64,000 bases of DNA from Rhodococcus sp. KBS0724 (lineage in GTDB: Bacteria > Actinomycetota > Actinomycetes > Mycobacteriales > Mycobacteriaceae), in assembly GCF_005938745.2 (NCBI RefSeq), contig NZ_VCBX02000001.1:4292501-4356500 (forward strand), read 5' to 3'. Shown piece after piece: positions 54,140 through 63,625 of the stretch (the stretch's first letter is position 1; each line of letters starts with the position of its first letter). Made by a program: the position numbers and the translations under genes. The notes under the pieces were generated by a model. That model did no database searches. It was not told the DNA's origin and worked only from the letters and a program-made list of their open reading frames with translations.

Positions 54140-56587
54140 TCAACTCGACAGTGCTGTGACGGGTGAGACCATCCCGGCCCGGCGGGCTGGCAGGAGTGAG
54201 GCGATTACTCCTGCGATCCCGCCGATCAAGGTGATGGCCACCAACTGTGCCCAGGGCACGGCGCCGAGCGACACGTCGCCGAGTCCGAAGACCGACGCCG
54301 TTCCCGCGACTCCGAACACCAGACCGAAGACAACACCGATCACCGAGGCGACTCCCGCAACCAACAGTGCTTCCCAGATCAGCATCGCTCGAATTCCCTT
54401 CCTGGTCAGTCCGAGTGCGCGCAGCAGTCCGGATTCTCGACGCCGCTCGAGAACGGAAAGTGCCAGGGTGTTCCCGACGCCGATCAGCGCGATGATGACG
54501 GCAACGGACAGCAAGCCCGCAACCACCATGAGCATGGTGTCGAGGATCGAATCGAGCGTCGAACGCATCTCGGTCATACCTTGAACGTCGCTACCCGGCG
54601 CCACCTGACGCGCGAGTTCGGTGATGCGGTCGGTGGCGGCGAGCGCCTCCTCGTCAGTGGGGGTGTCGAGTCTGACCCAGTACGCGTCGATAGTTGGGGT
54701 GGATGCCATCGCCAGGTCTGCTCGATCCACCAATGCGGGTTGACCTTTCACACCCTCGATCACACTCACGGTCAGTGGTCCACGATCTCCGCGAACGGTG
54801 ACGGTGTCACCGGCGCCGAGTCCGTAGTCGCTCAGGTCGGCGGGTGAGAGCACGAGTTGGCCCGGCGCCGGCACTGAAATATCGGTACGCAGAACGTCTT
54901 TCACCTGCGCTGCGTCCACGCCGTATCCCTGCAGGTTCCCGTGCCCGTCGAGCAACAGGTCGGCATTGACCAGGCCGCTGACGGCCTGCACTCCCGCTAT
55001 CGCGTCGATGCCGGTACCCAGGGCCTGCGGCAGTGGCGCGGATCCGGAACTGCTCACCATGACATCGACCGGAAACTGGCTGTCCATCGCGCCCGGCGCA
55101 GCGTCTTTCACCGTGGCGATACCCACCACCATGGTGCTCGTCAATGCCACCCCGATCAGCAAAGCCAGTGCTGTCGCAGAGGTTCGGCGCGGATTCCGGC
55201 CGGCGTTACCCGCTGCGAGTTCACCCACCGAGCCGATCATCCGCCCGAGGACGCCGCCGGCCGCAGTGATCAGCGCCGGCACGATCCGACCCGCCAGGGC
55301 CGCGACGCCGACAAACGAGAGCAACCCGCCGACTGTTGCCACCAGCACTTGCTGCCCGATGACACCCAGCACTGTCGCCGCGACTCCGCCGAGTAGCGCC
55401 ACGATGCCGAAGGCAACCCGAATCGCCGACGTCGCAGCGCGTTCGGGCTTCGACTCCATCGGTACCAGGGCCGCCAACGGCGACAACCGCGTTGCCGCAC
55501 GGCCGGGTGCCGATGCCGCAACCATCGTCATCACGATTCCGACGACCAGCCCGACCAGCAGAGTCATCGGTGTGACGGTCAGGGTCGACAGCGGCACCGG
55601 TACGTCCGCTGCAGTGGACACCGCACCGATCGTGGCCGCCAATCCGATGCCCAGTCCCACTCCGAGTATCGATGCGATCACACCGACGGCGCCGGCTTCG
55701 GTCCGGATGCTGCGACGCACCTGCGTGGCGGTCGCGCCCACACACCGCAGTAACGCGAGTTCCTGCGTTCGAGCGGCCAACAGGACCGCAAACGTGTTGG
55801 CGATGACCAGTGCCGCGACAACTACCGCAACCGCACCAAAGGCCAGCAGCACGGTGCTGAGAATGTCCGTGCCGCCGAGGTACTGGGCTGCGGCGGCGTC
55901 GGTGGCGGATTCCGCACTGACAACGCTCGACCCGGCCGGCAGCGCGTGGGCCACCCGCTCCACAAGTTGATCCGGCGTCACCGAGCCGTCACCGACGATG
56001 CGGAACTCGCGGGTGGCCGAGTCCCCGGCCCACGTCGCTGCCTGCTCCGGTGTAGCAAACACCTTGGTACCGCCGAGCCGTTGCGCCGACCCGCTCAGAT
56101 CAACAAACCCGACAACCCGACCACGCGGGTCGGCGGCGCCGTCCTCCGAATTCGCAGCGGTCACGATGATCCCGCCGCCGAGGGGAATTCCCGAATCAGC
56201 GCTCACGAGAACCTCTCCCGGCGACGTCGGCCATTCCCCTCGGGTGAGGTTTTGCCAACGCAGCTGCGGGCTGTCGGCCACGGACAGCACATCTCCGTAG
56301 GACACGCCCTGCTCCGCGGAATCGACCCGCACGTAGCCCGCGATATCCTCGGCCACTGCCGACACACCCGGTACGCCGCGCACGGCCTCGAGGCTCACGT
56401 CCGGACCCGACGCGACCGCGTCCGTCATGTTGTACTGCGCCGCAAGCGATGTCCGGACGCTGGCGGTCACCGTCGAACTCAACGTCAACGTCGCGACGAT
56501 GTAGCCGACGGCGATCACGACGGCCAGTATCGACGCAACATATCGGCCCGCGTGTGCTCGGGCCTGAGCAAAAGCCAGCGCTCTCAT
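54140..56587 (-). CDS. ABC transporter permease, FtsX-like, two-module
   Basis: Integral membrane protein of 815 residues of the MacB/FtsX/LolC superfamily. A first TM helix near residues 15-37 precedes a large extracellular MacB_PCD-like domain; FtsX domains with three to four helices follow at about 245-365 and again at about 690-805, with more helices between (about 390-450). The ELALLRCVGATATQVRRSI and ESGLLRALGLTRKGIRAML segments are the coupling helices repeated in each half. It forms a complex with the ATPase whose stop it overlaps by 4 bp. Exported or extracted substrate unknown; lipids or antimicrobial peptides are typical. Confidence 0.9.
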   Translation of the reverse strand: MRALAFAQARAHAGRYVASILAVVIAVGYIVATLTLSSTVTASVRTSLAAQYNMTDAVASGPDVSLEAVRGVPGVSAVAEDIAGYVRVDSAEQGVSYGDVLSVADSPQLRWQNLTRGEWPTSPGEVLVSADSGIPLGGGIIVTAANSEDGAADPRGRVVGFVDLSGSAQRLGGTKVFATPEQAATWAGDSATREFRIVGDGSVTPDQLVERVAHALPAGSSVVSAESATDAAAAQYLGGTDILSTVLLAFGAVAVVVAALVIANTFAVLLAARTQELALLRCVGATATQVRRSIRTEAGAVGVIASILGVGLGIGLAATIGAVSTAADVPVPLSTLTVTPMTLLVGLVVGIVMTMVAASAPGRAATRLSPLAALVPMESKPERAATSAIRVAFGIVALLGGVAATVLGVIGQQVLVATVGGLLSFVGVAALAGRIVPALITAAGGVLGRMIGSVGELAAGNAGRNPRRTSATALALLIGVALTSTMVVGIATVKDAAPGAMDSQFPVDVMVSSSGSAPLPQALGTGIDAIAGVQAVSGLVNADLLLDGHGNLQGYGVDAAQVKDVLRTDISVPAPGQLVLSPADLSDYGLGAGDTVTVRGDRGPLTVSVIEGVKGQPALVDRADLAMASTPTIDAYWVRLDTPTDEEALAATDRITELARQVAPGSDVQGMTEMRSTLDSILDTMLMVVAGLLSVAVIIALIGVGNTLALSVLERRRESGLLRALGLTRKGIRAMLIWEALLVAGVASVIGVVFGLVFGVAGTASVFGLGDVSLGAVPWAQLVAITLIGGIAGVIASLLPARRAGMVSPVTALSS

Positions 56588-57384
56588 CGGAAGACACCGG
56601 TAGGTTGCGCGGCATTGTTCGTACCGGCGGTGGTGAGATCGTCCGCCCCGAGTCCACGCATCGCAGCCATCACCGAATCAACGGTGGGGCCGGAGATCTC
56701 ACCGGCAGTACGACCGTCCGCAATCAACACCACGCGGTCGGCGTACGACGCCGCAACCGGATCATGGGTCACCATGACCACGGTCTGACCACTCTCCCGG
56801 ACCGCGGTGCGCAGTAACCCGAGAACTTCTGTGCCGGAACGTGAATCCAGATTTCCGGTGGGCTCGTCGGCAAAAATGACGTCCGGCTGCGGCAACAATG
56901 CTCGCGCCACCGCGACGCGCTGCTGCTGTCCGCCGGACAGCTCGTGCGGAAGGTGGTCAAGTCGCTGGGTCAGGCCGAGCGTTGTGACCACCTGGTCCAT
57001 CCACGCCGGTTCGGGTTCACTGCCGGCCAGCTTCATCGGAAGCACCATATTTGCGCGGGCCGTGAGCACCGGAAGCAAGTTGAAGGCCTGGAATACGAAA
57101 CCGATCCGCTCGCGGCGCAATTCGGTGAGTTCGGTGTCGCCGAGCTTGGTGATCTCCGTGTCTCCGAGATAGACCTGCCCACCCGTCACCGTGTCGAGGC
57201 CGGCCAGGCAATGCATGAGCGTCGATTTTCCGGAGCCGGACGGACCCATGATCGCCGTGAACATTCCCCGGCCGAAATCCACGTCGATGCCGCCCAAGGC
57301 GTGGACGGCGGTATCGCCGTTGCCGTAGACCTTGGTGACACCGCGCGCCGTGATTGCAGGCGCATTATTCCTGTGCTGATTCAT
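56584..57384 (-). CDS. ABC transporter ATPase, LolD/MacB type
   Basis: Cytoplasmic ATPase of 266 residues. Walker A GPSGSGKST (47-55), Q-loop FVFQAFNLLPVL, signature LSGGQQQRVAVARALL, Walker B VIFADEPTGNLDS and H-loop VMVTHD are intact. The ATG is 7 nt behind TAGCGT on the minus strand, predicting a leaderless mRNA. A 12-bp hairpin/palindrome lies upstream and may bind the response regulator encoded next. Pairs with the FtsX-like permease. Confidence 0.93.
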   Translation of the reverse strand: MNQHRNNAPAITARGVTKVYGNGDTAVHALGGIDVDFGRGMFTAIMGPSGSGKSTLMHCLAGLDTVTGGQVYLGDTEITKLGDTELTELRRERIGFVFQAFNLLPVLTARANMVLPMKLAGSEPEPAWMDQVVTTLGLTQRLDHLPHELSGGQQQRVAVARALLPQPDVIFADEPTGNLDSRSGTEVLGLLRTAVRESGQTVVMVTHDPVAASYADRVVLIADGRTAGEISGPTVDSVMAAMRGLGADDLTTAGTNNAAQPTGVFR

Positions 57385-57391
57385 GTTTACG

Positions 57392-57397
57392 ACGCTA
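57392..57397 (-). promoter_or_regulatory. -10 element TAGCGT for leaderless ABC ATPase gene
   Basis: Minus-strand TAGCGT ends 7 nt before the ATG at 57384. Confidence 0.5.
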
Positions 57398-57447
57398 TGG
57401 GAGCACCGGGGGCGGGCGCGTCGGAGCGCGGACCGATTTCGGGTTCA

Positions 57448-57475
57448 CCGGTGTCCTCCCACAGGAGGACACCGG
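57448..57475. promoter_or_regulatory. 12-bp perfect inverted repeat between response regulator and ABC genes
   Basis: CCGGTGTCCTCC (57448-57459) and its exact complement (57464-57475) flank a 4-base loop. The centre is about 77 bp upstream of the predicted ABC transcription start. There is no T tract, so an operator for the adjacent LuxR-type regulator is more likely than a terminator. Confidence 0.6.
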
Positions 57476-57497
57476 ATCAGTCTTCAGCAGTACAAGG

Positions 57498-58199
57498 CTA
57501 GGAGTCAGCACTCAACAAGTCGGCGCGACGGACCAGTCCGATCTGGAACGCAAAGACAACTGCCTGCACCCGATCGCGGGATCGGGTTTTCGAAAGAACC
57601 CGTCCCACATGAGTTTTCACGGTCGTTTCGGAGACATGGAACTTGGCGGCGATTTCCGAGTTCGAGAGCCCGTAAGCCATGGCCTCGAGTACTTCGATCT
57701 CCCGCGGGGTGAGATCACCTGGCAACGCAGCCTCGGGGGCAGAGCCTTCGAGGAGTGGCCCGACATGCTGAAGCAGACGCCGCGTGGCCCGCGCCTCGAT
57801 GACGGCGTCGCCTCGGTGAACCGTGCGAATGGCGTCGAGCAACTGCTCCGGCGGCACGTCCTTGAGCAGGAATCCACTGGCACCTGCCCTGATGGCGGAC
57901 ATCACGTACTCGTCGTTGTCGAATGTGGTCAGTACCACAACCTTTGGAGCATCCGCAGTGGTCAACAGCCGCCGCGTTGCCTCGATCCCGTCCATGTTCG
58001 GCATCTGGACGTCCATGAGCACCACGTCGACCCGCCGGGTTGCCAACTGCGCCAGGCCTTGCTGCCCGTCGGACGCCTCCAGCACCACTTCGAGGTCGGG
58101 TTGCGAGTCGATCACCATCCGGAAGCCCGCTCGAACCAATTGCTGATCGTCGACAAGAGCCACTGCAATCGGGGCCACCGGGTTGTCCATGGATGACAC
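57498..58199 (-). CDS. LuxR/NarL-type response regulator
   Basis: Two-domain regulator of 233 residues. The receiver has ALVDDQQLVRAGF, phospho-acceptor Asp in DVVLMDVQMPNMDG and the lysine of LLKDVPPEQLL. The NarL-type helix-turn-helix is LTPREIEVLEAMAYGLSNSEIAAKFHVSETTVKTHV with typical spacing (split over two helices). GTG 58199 has AGAGG 6 nt upstream; ATG 58190 is the alternative. Paired with the kinase gene immediately upstream and probably controls the ABC transporter downstream. Confidence 0.92.
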   Translation of the reverse strand: MSSMDNPVAPIAVALVDDQQLVRAGFRMVIDSQPDLEVVLEASDGQQGLAQLATRRVDVVLMDVQMPNMDGIEATRRLLTTADAPKVVVLTTFDNDEYVMSAIRAGASGFLLKDVPPEQLLDAIRTVHRGDAVIEARATRRLLQHVGPLLEGSAPEAALPGDLTPREIEVLEAMAYGLSNSEIAAKFHVSETTVKTHVGRVLSKTRSRDRVQAVVFAFQIGLVRRADLLSADS

Positions 58200-58200
58200 C

Positions 58201-59382
58201 CTAGATCCTCTCGTACGGCAGCACCGCATGCACGGCGTATCCGCCGCCTGCCTGGGGGCCGGCGGTAATGGTCCCGCCGTGCAGTCGCACACGTTCCGAC
58301 ATCCCGATCAGCCCCTGCCCACCAGGCGAGGATTCGACCAGCGCAGCACTACCGCCGCGGCCGTCGTCGGCGATGCGCAGTACGAGTTGGGTATCGGTCC
58401 AGGTGATCTCGACGCCCGCATGGGCACCGGGTCCGGCGTGCTTGAGTACGTTGGTCAGCGATTCCTGCACGATCCGGTACGCGGTCAGACCGGCACCGGC
58501 GGACAGGTCGCGTGGTTCGCCGGTCACGGTCGCGTCGACATCGAGTCCACTGCGCCGCAGGTCTCCCAGCAGAGTGTCGATGTCGCCGGCGCCTGGGATC
58601 ACCGCAAAATCTCGCGGTCGATCTTCGCGGAGTACCGAAAGAAGTGCCCGCATGTCGGTCAAGGCCGCCCGTCCCGTCGACGCGATGGTTTCCAGCGCTC
58701 GAACCGCTGCCTGCGGATCCTTGGCTGCGCTGTATCGACCGCCGTCCGCCTGGGCAATCACGACGGTGAGCGAGTGGGCAACGATGTCGTGCATCTCACG
58801 GGCGATCCGCGAACGCTCACTGATGGTGGCGATCTCGGCTTCCTGCGCCCGCTCGAGTTCGAGCAGTCGCGCGCGTTCGGTGAGGCCCTCCAACTGCTTG
58901 GTGCGCACGCGGCGCAAGTCACCGAATGCCCAGACAGCGAGCATCAAAATCATGAGGCCGACCGATTGAAACATCTGCGCGGAAAGCGTGATGCCGTCGT
59001 AGCCGAAATATCGGAACTCCGCGGCGACCGCCCCGAGCAACGCAATCCCCAAGCCGGTGTAACTGCTCCACCGTGCGCCGTAGGCGGCAAGGGCGTACAG
59101 CGAGATGGGAACTGCGACAGCCGAGCCGAGCAGAGTGTTCCCGATGACAAGCAGATGCAACACAGCGAATGCAGCGATCAGCATGCCGGACAACTCCGGG
59201 CGGGATCGTCGCCACGCCAACGGGATGCTCATTCCGAGCGAGACGATAACGGCCCAGACTCCGGCAGTAGCGGCAGTCACCAAGCTCAGTAAGGCAACCG
59301 CGGCGGCAAACGTGATATCGATGCCGCGCGCATGTTCCGTGGTCCAGCGCACAAATCGTTCACTAGTCGGAAAACGAGCCAT
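58201..59382 (-). CDS. NarL-type (HisKA_3) sensor histidine kinase
   Basis: Membrane kinase of about 393 residues. Four to six helices occupy the first 150 residues with little extracellular sequence, an intramembrane-sensing layout typical of kinases linked to ABC exporters. A coiled region follows, then the H-box ERSRIAREMHDIVAHSLTVV and the ATPase domain with AYRIVQESLTNVLKHA and IADDGRGG. Start unsettled: ATG 59382 is given; a TTG at 59406 overlaps the upstream stop. Its stop is next to the regulator's GTG. Confidence 0.9.
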   Translation of the reverse strand: MARFPTSERFVRWTTEHARGIDITFAAAVALLSLVTAATAGVWAVIVSLGMSIPLAWRRSRPELSGMLIAAFAVLHLLVIGNTLLGSAVAVPISLYALAAYGARWSSYTGLGIALLGAVAAEFRYFGYDGITLSAQMFQSVGLMILMLAVWAFGDLRRVRTKQLEGLTERARLLELERAQEAEIATISERSRIAREMHDIVAHSLTVVIAQADGGRYSAAKDPQAAVRALETIASTGRAALTDMRALLSVLREDRPRDFAVIPGAGDIDTLLGDLRRSGLDVDATVTGEPRDLSAGAGLTAYRIVQESLTNVLKHAGPGAHAGVEITWTDTQLVLRIADDGRGGSAALVESSPGGQGLIGMSERVRLHGGTITAGPQAGGGYAVHAVLPYERI

Positions 59383-59402
59383 GCCGCCCACAGTAGCGCT
59401 AC

Positions 59403-59780
59403 TCAAACTCGGTAACCGCCGTCTTCCAACCCGGCTTCGATCTCGAACGCGTTGCGCGGGCCGGGGTGGCGCAGTTCCTCACACAGGTACTTCGGACCGA
59501 ATGTCAGTCCGTGCCTGGCCCATTGGTCGGCGTGAATCGCTTCGTGACGTAACACTGCCCGAGTGGTGTTCCGGCGGGTCAGATACACACCACCGAGAGT
59601 TGTTCCGCCGCGGACAAATCCGTGTCGCATCCCGGAAGCCACGAAGATCCCGAACTCGTCGTCGAAGGTGACGTCGGCACCGAGGGCGCGTGCGTAGATC
59701 AGTGCCACCCGCGTGACGAAAGCGGCCTGCGCGCTGCCCCGACTCGCTCGGATCAGCGGCAGACCGCTCGGTACGTTCAC
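59403..59780 (-). CDS. Small HExxH-containing protein, possible zinc metalloprotease
   Basis: Protein of 125 residues, no signal peptide and no membrane helix. The motif RHEAIHADQW contains HExxH, and a downstream NAFEIEAGLEDGGY offers a glutamate as a third ligand, as in gluzincins. GTG start, 6 bp after purE, and its stop abuts the sensor kinase gene. It thus bridges purE-purK and the two-component/ABC module. Function unknown; peptidase activity is only a hypothesis. Confidence 0.75.
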   Translation of the reverse strand: MNVPSGLPLIRASRGSAQAAFVTRVALIYARALGADVTFDDEFGIFVASGMRHGFVRGGTTLGGVYLTRRNTTRAVLRHEAIHADQWARHGLTFGPKYLCEELRHPGPRNAFEIEAGLEDGGYRV

Positions 59781-59786
59781 GAAAAC

Positions 59787-60284
59787 TCAGCCCAGCAATT
59801 TTTCGCGCAGCGCCTTGTCCTTCTCGAGCACCATGGCCTCGAGGCTTTCCTGGAAGGTCACCATGGCTGCCTGCAGCGCCGGATCCGAAGCACCGAGGAT
59901 GCGGGCCGCGAGCAGTCCGGCGTTGCGGGCGCCGCCGATCGACACCGTTGCGACGGGGACACCCGCGGGCATCTGCACGATCGAGAGCAGCGAGTCCATA
60001 CCGTCGAGGTACTTCAGCGGAACCGGCACACCGATGACCGGCAACGGCGTTGCCGAGGCGACCATTCCGGGCAGGTGCGCGGCGCCGCCCGCGCCGGCGA
60101 TGATGACCTTGATGCCGCGGCCGGCAGCGTCCTTCGCGTAGTCGAGCATGCGCTGCGGCGTGCGGTGCGCCGAGACCACACCGACCTCGAACCGAATCCC
60201 GAACTCTGCGAGCGCTTCGGCTGCGGCTTCCATCGTCGGCCAATCGGAGTCGCTGCCCATGATCAGGCCGACCTGTGCGCTCAT
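59787..60284 (-). CDS. purE: 5-(carboxyamino)imidazole ribonucleotide mutase
   Basis: Class I PurE of 165 residues in purine biosynthesis, converting N5-CAIR to CAIR. The signature [13 protein letters not shown] at the N-terminus, [13 protein letters not shown] with the catalytic His, [14 protein letters not shown] and [18 protein letters not shown] are present. ATG 60284 is used; GTG 60296 would overlap the purK stop. Works with PurK immediately upstream. Matches Rv3275c. Confidence 0.95.
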   Translation of the reverse strand: MSAQVGLIMGSDSDWPTMEAAAEALAEFGIRFEVGVVSAHRTPQRMLDYAKDAAGRGIKVIIAGAGGAAHLPGMVASATPLPVIGVPVPLKYLDGMDSLLSIVQMPAGVPVATVSIGGARNAGLLAARILGASDPALQAAMVTFQESLEAMVLEKDKALREKLLG

Positions 60285-60288
60285 GCTC

Positions 60289-61557
60289 TCACTCACCGTG
60301 TACATCCCATCCGTCGGTCCATACTGCATACGAAAGCCAGTGCGCTGCCCGCTCAGCTCGTTCCCGAACTGCGGCAACGTAATTCGGGTCGTCGATCGAC
60401 CCTGCCCCGCCCACGATGTTGACGTGACCGATCTTGCGGTCCTTGCGCTCACCTTTGCCGTACAGGTGAATCTTGGCGTCGGGCATCCGCGCGAAGAGAT
60501 GGTGGACACGCTCGTCCATGCTCATCTCGGGAGCTTCGGGAGCGCCCAGAACATTGGCCATCACCGTGACCGGAGCGATCGGTGACGTGTCGCCGAGCGG
60601 GTAGTCGAGCACGGCGCGCAGGTGCTGCTCGAACTGCGACGTCCGGGCACCGTCCATGGTCCAGTGACCCGAGTTGTGCGGGCGCATCGCCAATTCGTTG
60701 ACCACCAGGCGGCCGTCGGTCGTCTCGAAGAGTTCCATGGCCATAGCGCCGACAACCCCGAGCTCCGAGGCGATCCGCAGCGCAAGCTGTTCGGCTTCTG
60801 CAGCGACAGCATCAGTCAGATCCGGAGCCGGCGCGATGACAACGGCGCACTGGCCGTTTCGCTGCACGGTCTCCACGACAGGCCACGACGCACCCTGGCC
60901 GAACGGTGACCGCGCCACCATCGCCGACAATTCCCGGCGCATCGACACCATTTCCTCGACGATCAGCGGAACACCCTTGTCCAGCTGCTCGGTGACGATC
61001 GCCTCGGCTTCGTCGGAGTCGTCGGTAATCCACACACCGCGGCCGTCGTATCCGCCGCGTGTTGCCTTGATGACAACCGGCCAGCCGTGCTCGGCGCCGA
61101 AACGCACGACATCCTCGGCCCACGTCACCTCGGCGTACGCGGGCACCGGTGCGCCCAGCTCGGCCAATTTACGACGCATCAGCAGTTTGTCCTGAGCGAA
61201 GATCAGTGCCTGCGGCGGCGGCTGCACGTTGACGCCCTCGGCCACCAGCACCTCGAGATGCTCGGTCGGAACCTGCTCGTGATCGAACGTGAGCGCTGTG
61301 GATCCGACGGCGGCGCGGCGCAGTGCGTCCAAGTCGTCGTGGCTGCCGAGAACAACGTCGGGGCTGACCTGAGCGGCCGGCTCGCCGGCCGTCCCGGACA
61401 ACACCCGGAGCGTCTGGCCGAGGGCAACAGCTGCCTGGTGAGTCATGCGCGCGAGCTGTCCACCACCGATCATGGTGACGACAGGCATGGCCTTGTTCGC
61501 CGGTCGCGCGGTGGTCGGGCGGGGGGAAGACTGAACTGTGTCGTTATTGCCGGTCAC
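60289..61557 (-). CDS. purK: 5-(carboxyamino)imidazole ribonucleotide synthase
   Basis: ATP-grasp enzyme of 422 residues making N5-CAIR from AIR, bicarbonate and ATP. Landmarks are [11 protein letters not shown] near residue 28, [28 protein letters not shown] and [29 protein letters not shown] (in two blocks), followed by the C-terminal domain KIGHVNI. First gene of the purK-purE run, separated from purE by a few bases. Divergent from gtrA. Matches Rv3276c. Confidence 0.95.
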   Translation of the reverse strand: MTGNNDTVQSSPRPTTARPANKAMPVVTMIGGGQLARMTHQAAVALGQTLRVLSGTAGEPAAQVSPDVVLGSHDDLDALRRAAVGSTALTFDHEQVPTEHLEVLVAEGVNVQPPPQALIFAQDKLLMRRKLAELGAPVPAYAEVTWAEDVVRFGAEHGWPVVIKATRGGYDGRGVWITDDSDEAEAIVTEQLDKGVPLIVEEMVSMRRELSAMVARSPFGQGASWPVVETVQRNGQCAVVIAPAPDLTDAVAAEAEQLALRIASELGVVGAMAMELFETTDGRLVVNELAMRPHNSGHWTMDGARTSQFEQHLRAVLDYPLGDTSPIAPVTVMANVLGAPEAPEMSMDERVHHLFARMPDAKIHLYGKGERKDRKIGHVNIVGGAGSIDDPNYVAAVRERAERAAHWLSYAVWTDGWDVHGE

Positions 61558-61660
61558 GGCTCTCTATGTTGTCATGCGCCGGATGTTGTCATGCGCCGGG
61601 GCGGGCGCATGGCCTGGCAGAGCGTATCTGTGATTCTGCTGATGATTTCCGAACAAAACC

Positions 61661-61688
61661 ATGACTCGGCGGTTTTCTTTCGTAAACT
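61661..61688 (+). promoter_or_regulatory. Promoter for leaderless gtrA (ATGACT-16-TAAACT)
   Basis: TAAACT (61683-61688) lies 8 nt before the GTG at 61697, with a TTGACA-like ATGACT (61661-61666) 16 bp upstream. Confidence 0.55.
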
Positions 61689-61696
61689 CATCTGTT

Positions 61697-62287
61697 GTGT
61701 CATTTGTCGACGGGGTAATAGCCCGCATACCCCAGCCGTTCCGAGACATTGCCCTGCGTCACAGCGAGCTGATCAAGTTCGCAATCGTCGGCGGCACAAC
61801 CTTCCTGATCGACTCGGGCATCTTCTACACACTCAAACTCTCGATCCTCGAATCGAAGCCCGTCACGGCCAAGATCATCGCCGGCGTGGTCGCGGTGATC
61901 GCGTCGTACATCCTCAATCGTGAGTGGTCGTTCAAGAATCGTGGTGGGCGCGAACCCGCGCACGAGGCAGCGCTGTTCTTCATGATCAGCGCGATCGGCG
62001 TGGTGATCAGCTTCATTCCGCTGTACATCTCGAGCTACGTCTTCAACCTGCGCGTTCCCGAAGTCAGCTTGACGACGGAGAACATCGCCGACTTCATCAG
62101 CGCCTACGTCATCGGCAATCTTCTGCAGATGGTGTTCCGCTTCTGGTCGTTCCGTAAGTTCGTGTTCCCGGAAGAGAACGCAGAGATCGTGAGCGACGAC
62201 ACCGTCGTTGGTCAGGACACCGTCGTTGGTCAGGACACCGTCGTGGTCGACCCCAACCGCACCGAAGAGGAACTCGACCAAGCCTGA
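61697..62287 (+). CDS. GtrA-family membrane protein
   Basis: GtrA-like protein of about 196 residues with four membrane helices (from KFAIVGGTTFLIDSGIFYTL to NLLQMVFRFWSFRKFVF). Such proteins are thought to flip polyprenyl-phosphate sugars in cell-wall glycan modification. Conserved signatures are LIKFAIVGG near the first helix and SYILNREWSF after the second. GTG 61697 matches the homologous start; an ATG at 61661 lies in the promoter. The acidic C-terminal tail contains DTVVGQ repeats. Matches Rv3277. Confidence 0.88.
   Translation: MSFVDGVIARIPQPFRDIALRHSELIKFAIVGGTTFLIDSGIFYTLKLSILESKPVTAKIIAGVVAVIASYILNREWSFKNRGGREPAHEAALFFMISAIGVVISFIPLYISSYVFNLRVPEVSLTTENIADFISAYVIGNLLQMVFRFWSFRKFVFPEENAEIVSDDTVVGQDTVVGQDTVVVDPNRTEEELDQA
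62198..62248 (+). repeat. 18-bp tandem repeat in gtrA tail
   Basis: GACACCGTCGTTGGTCAG at 62198-62215 and 62216-62233, plus a diverged partial copy to about 62248, encoding DTVVGQ repeats. Confidence 0.93.
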
Positions 62288-62309
62288 CGCGTCGCGTCAA
62301 ACAAGATTC

Positions 62310-63617
62310 TCAGCGAGGTTCGCGCAGTCTGTCGACGTCCACCGGCTTTTCGGACGCCACTGGCAGGAACACGGCAAACAGGGCTGGCATGCGACGTTGC
62401 AGCTCGAGTCGGCCGCCGTCCGCTTCGATCAGTGCCCGCGCGAGCGCCAATCCGACGCCCGTCGAACCGGCGCCGGAGAAGCCCCGATCGAAAATGTGCG
62501 GAGCGAGGTTGTTGTCGACCCCGCCGCCCTCGTCGGTCACCTCGATACAGACCATTGCTTCGCGCTTGGGAACTCCGTCGATCAAGCGAACGGATACGGT
62601 GCAGGTTCCGTCGCCGTGGGCAAATGCGTTGTCGACCAGCACGGACACGGCTTCGCGCAGACGAGATCCTGTTGTCGACGCGCTCACGCCGCGGTCGCCG
62701 ATCAACCGGAGTTGCCGTCCGGCATCTTCGAACTGCGGCCGCCAATCCCGACAGACGCCGTCGAGTTCGCTGACCACCGAGACTGTGGTGGCCGCGGAAC
62801 CACTGCTGCGCGAGGACCGCACCAGCTCGTCGATGCCCTCCGTCAACCGATCCACTTGGGCCATGGCTTCTTCGGCTTCGTGAACGACGTCAGGATCGCT
62901 GTGCACCGACAACTCGTCCAGACGCAGCCGCACTGCGGTGAGTCGGCTGCGCAGTTGATGCGAGACGTCAGCGACCAGCGCTCGCTCCCGCTGTAGCCGG
63001 CCGGCAATTTCGACGGTCGCGGCATCGAGAACATCGGACACGCGGTCGAGTTCGGGAATGTCATGGCGTCGTGGGTCGGGCCGGAAATCCCCTTCGGCCA
63101 ACCTCGCCGCCCGTTCGGCGACGTCTTGCAGGGGGCCGGCCAGTCGACGCGCCGTGACCACCGCGACAACGGCTCCGGTGGTGATCGCAAGGAGGACCAA
63201 TACCCCCACCGCGCCTACGGCCTGCTTCTGCTGCGTCCGCAATCTCTCCGACGGCACTTCGAGGCGCAGTGACCCGGACGATCCCATCGCCAACGACTCG
63301 ACCAGCGGATTTTTCACCGTCGCCTCGCCGATGTCGACGCGAGCGGCCCCGTCCGACCGGGTGGGGTACACGACAACCAGTCGAGCGTCGTTCGGAGTGA
63401 GCAAGCGGAGCGCGTCGGTATTGAGGGCTCCGTCGACAACGCCGAGAGAACCTTCCTGCGCGATCACCTCGGTGGCCATGCGATCGAGCCGTACCCGCAA
63501 ATCGTTGCGGCTCACGTCTTCGACCCACAACCAGGCTGTGTAGATGAGCGGAACGCCCAGCAACAACGCCGTGAGGATGACGACCCCGAGAATCGATTGG
63601 AGAATCCGCCGACGCAT
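62310..63617 (-). CDS. OmpR-type sensor histidine kinase
   Basis: Membrane kinase of 435 residues. TM1 is at about residues 6-30 and TM2 at about 132-155, with an extracytoplasmic region of about 100 residues between. HAMP follows (RRLAGPLQDVAERAARLAEGDF region). The H-box is VADVSHQLRSRLTAVR with H220; the usual Pro of SHELRTPL is Arg, as in a recognised actinobacterial subgroup. ATPase motifs are NAFAHGDG, EVTDEGGGVD and GVGLALARAL. ATG 63617 lies 8 bp after the response regulator stop; longer reading is not needed. Confidence 0.9.
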   Translation of the reverse strand: MRRRILQSILGVVILTALLLGVPLIYTAWLWVEDVSRNDLRVRLDRMATEVIAQEGSLGVVDGALNTDALRLLTPNDARLVVVYPTRSDGAARVDIGEATVKNPLVESLAMGSSGSLRLEVPSERLRTQQKQAVGAVGVLVLLAITTGAVVAVVTARRLAGPLQDVAERAARLAEGDFRPDPRRHDIPELDRVSDVLDAATVEIAGRLQRERALVADVSHQLRSRLTAVRLRLDELSVHSDPDVVHEAEEAMAQVDRLTEGIDELVRSSRSSGSAATTVSVVSELDGVCRDWRPQFEDAGRQLRLIGDRGVSASTTGSRLREAVSVLVDNAFAHGDGTCTVSVRLIDGVPKREAMVCIEVTDEGGGVDNNLAPHIFDRGFSGAGSTGVGLALARALIEADGGRLELQRRMPALFAVFLPVASEKPVDVDRLREPR

Positions 63618-63625
63618 CGTGCGAA

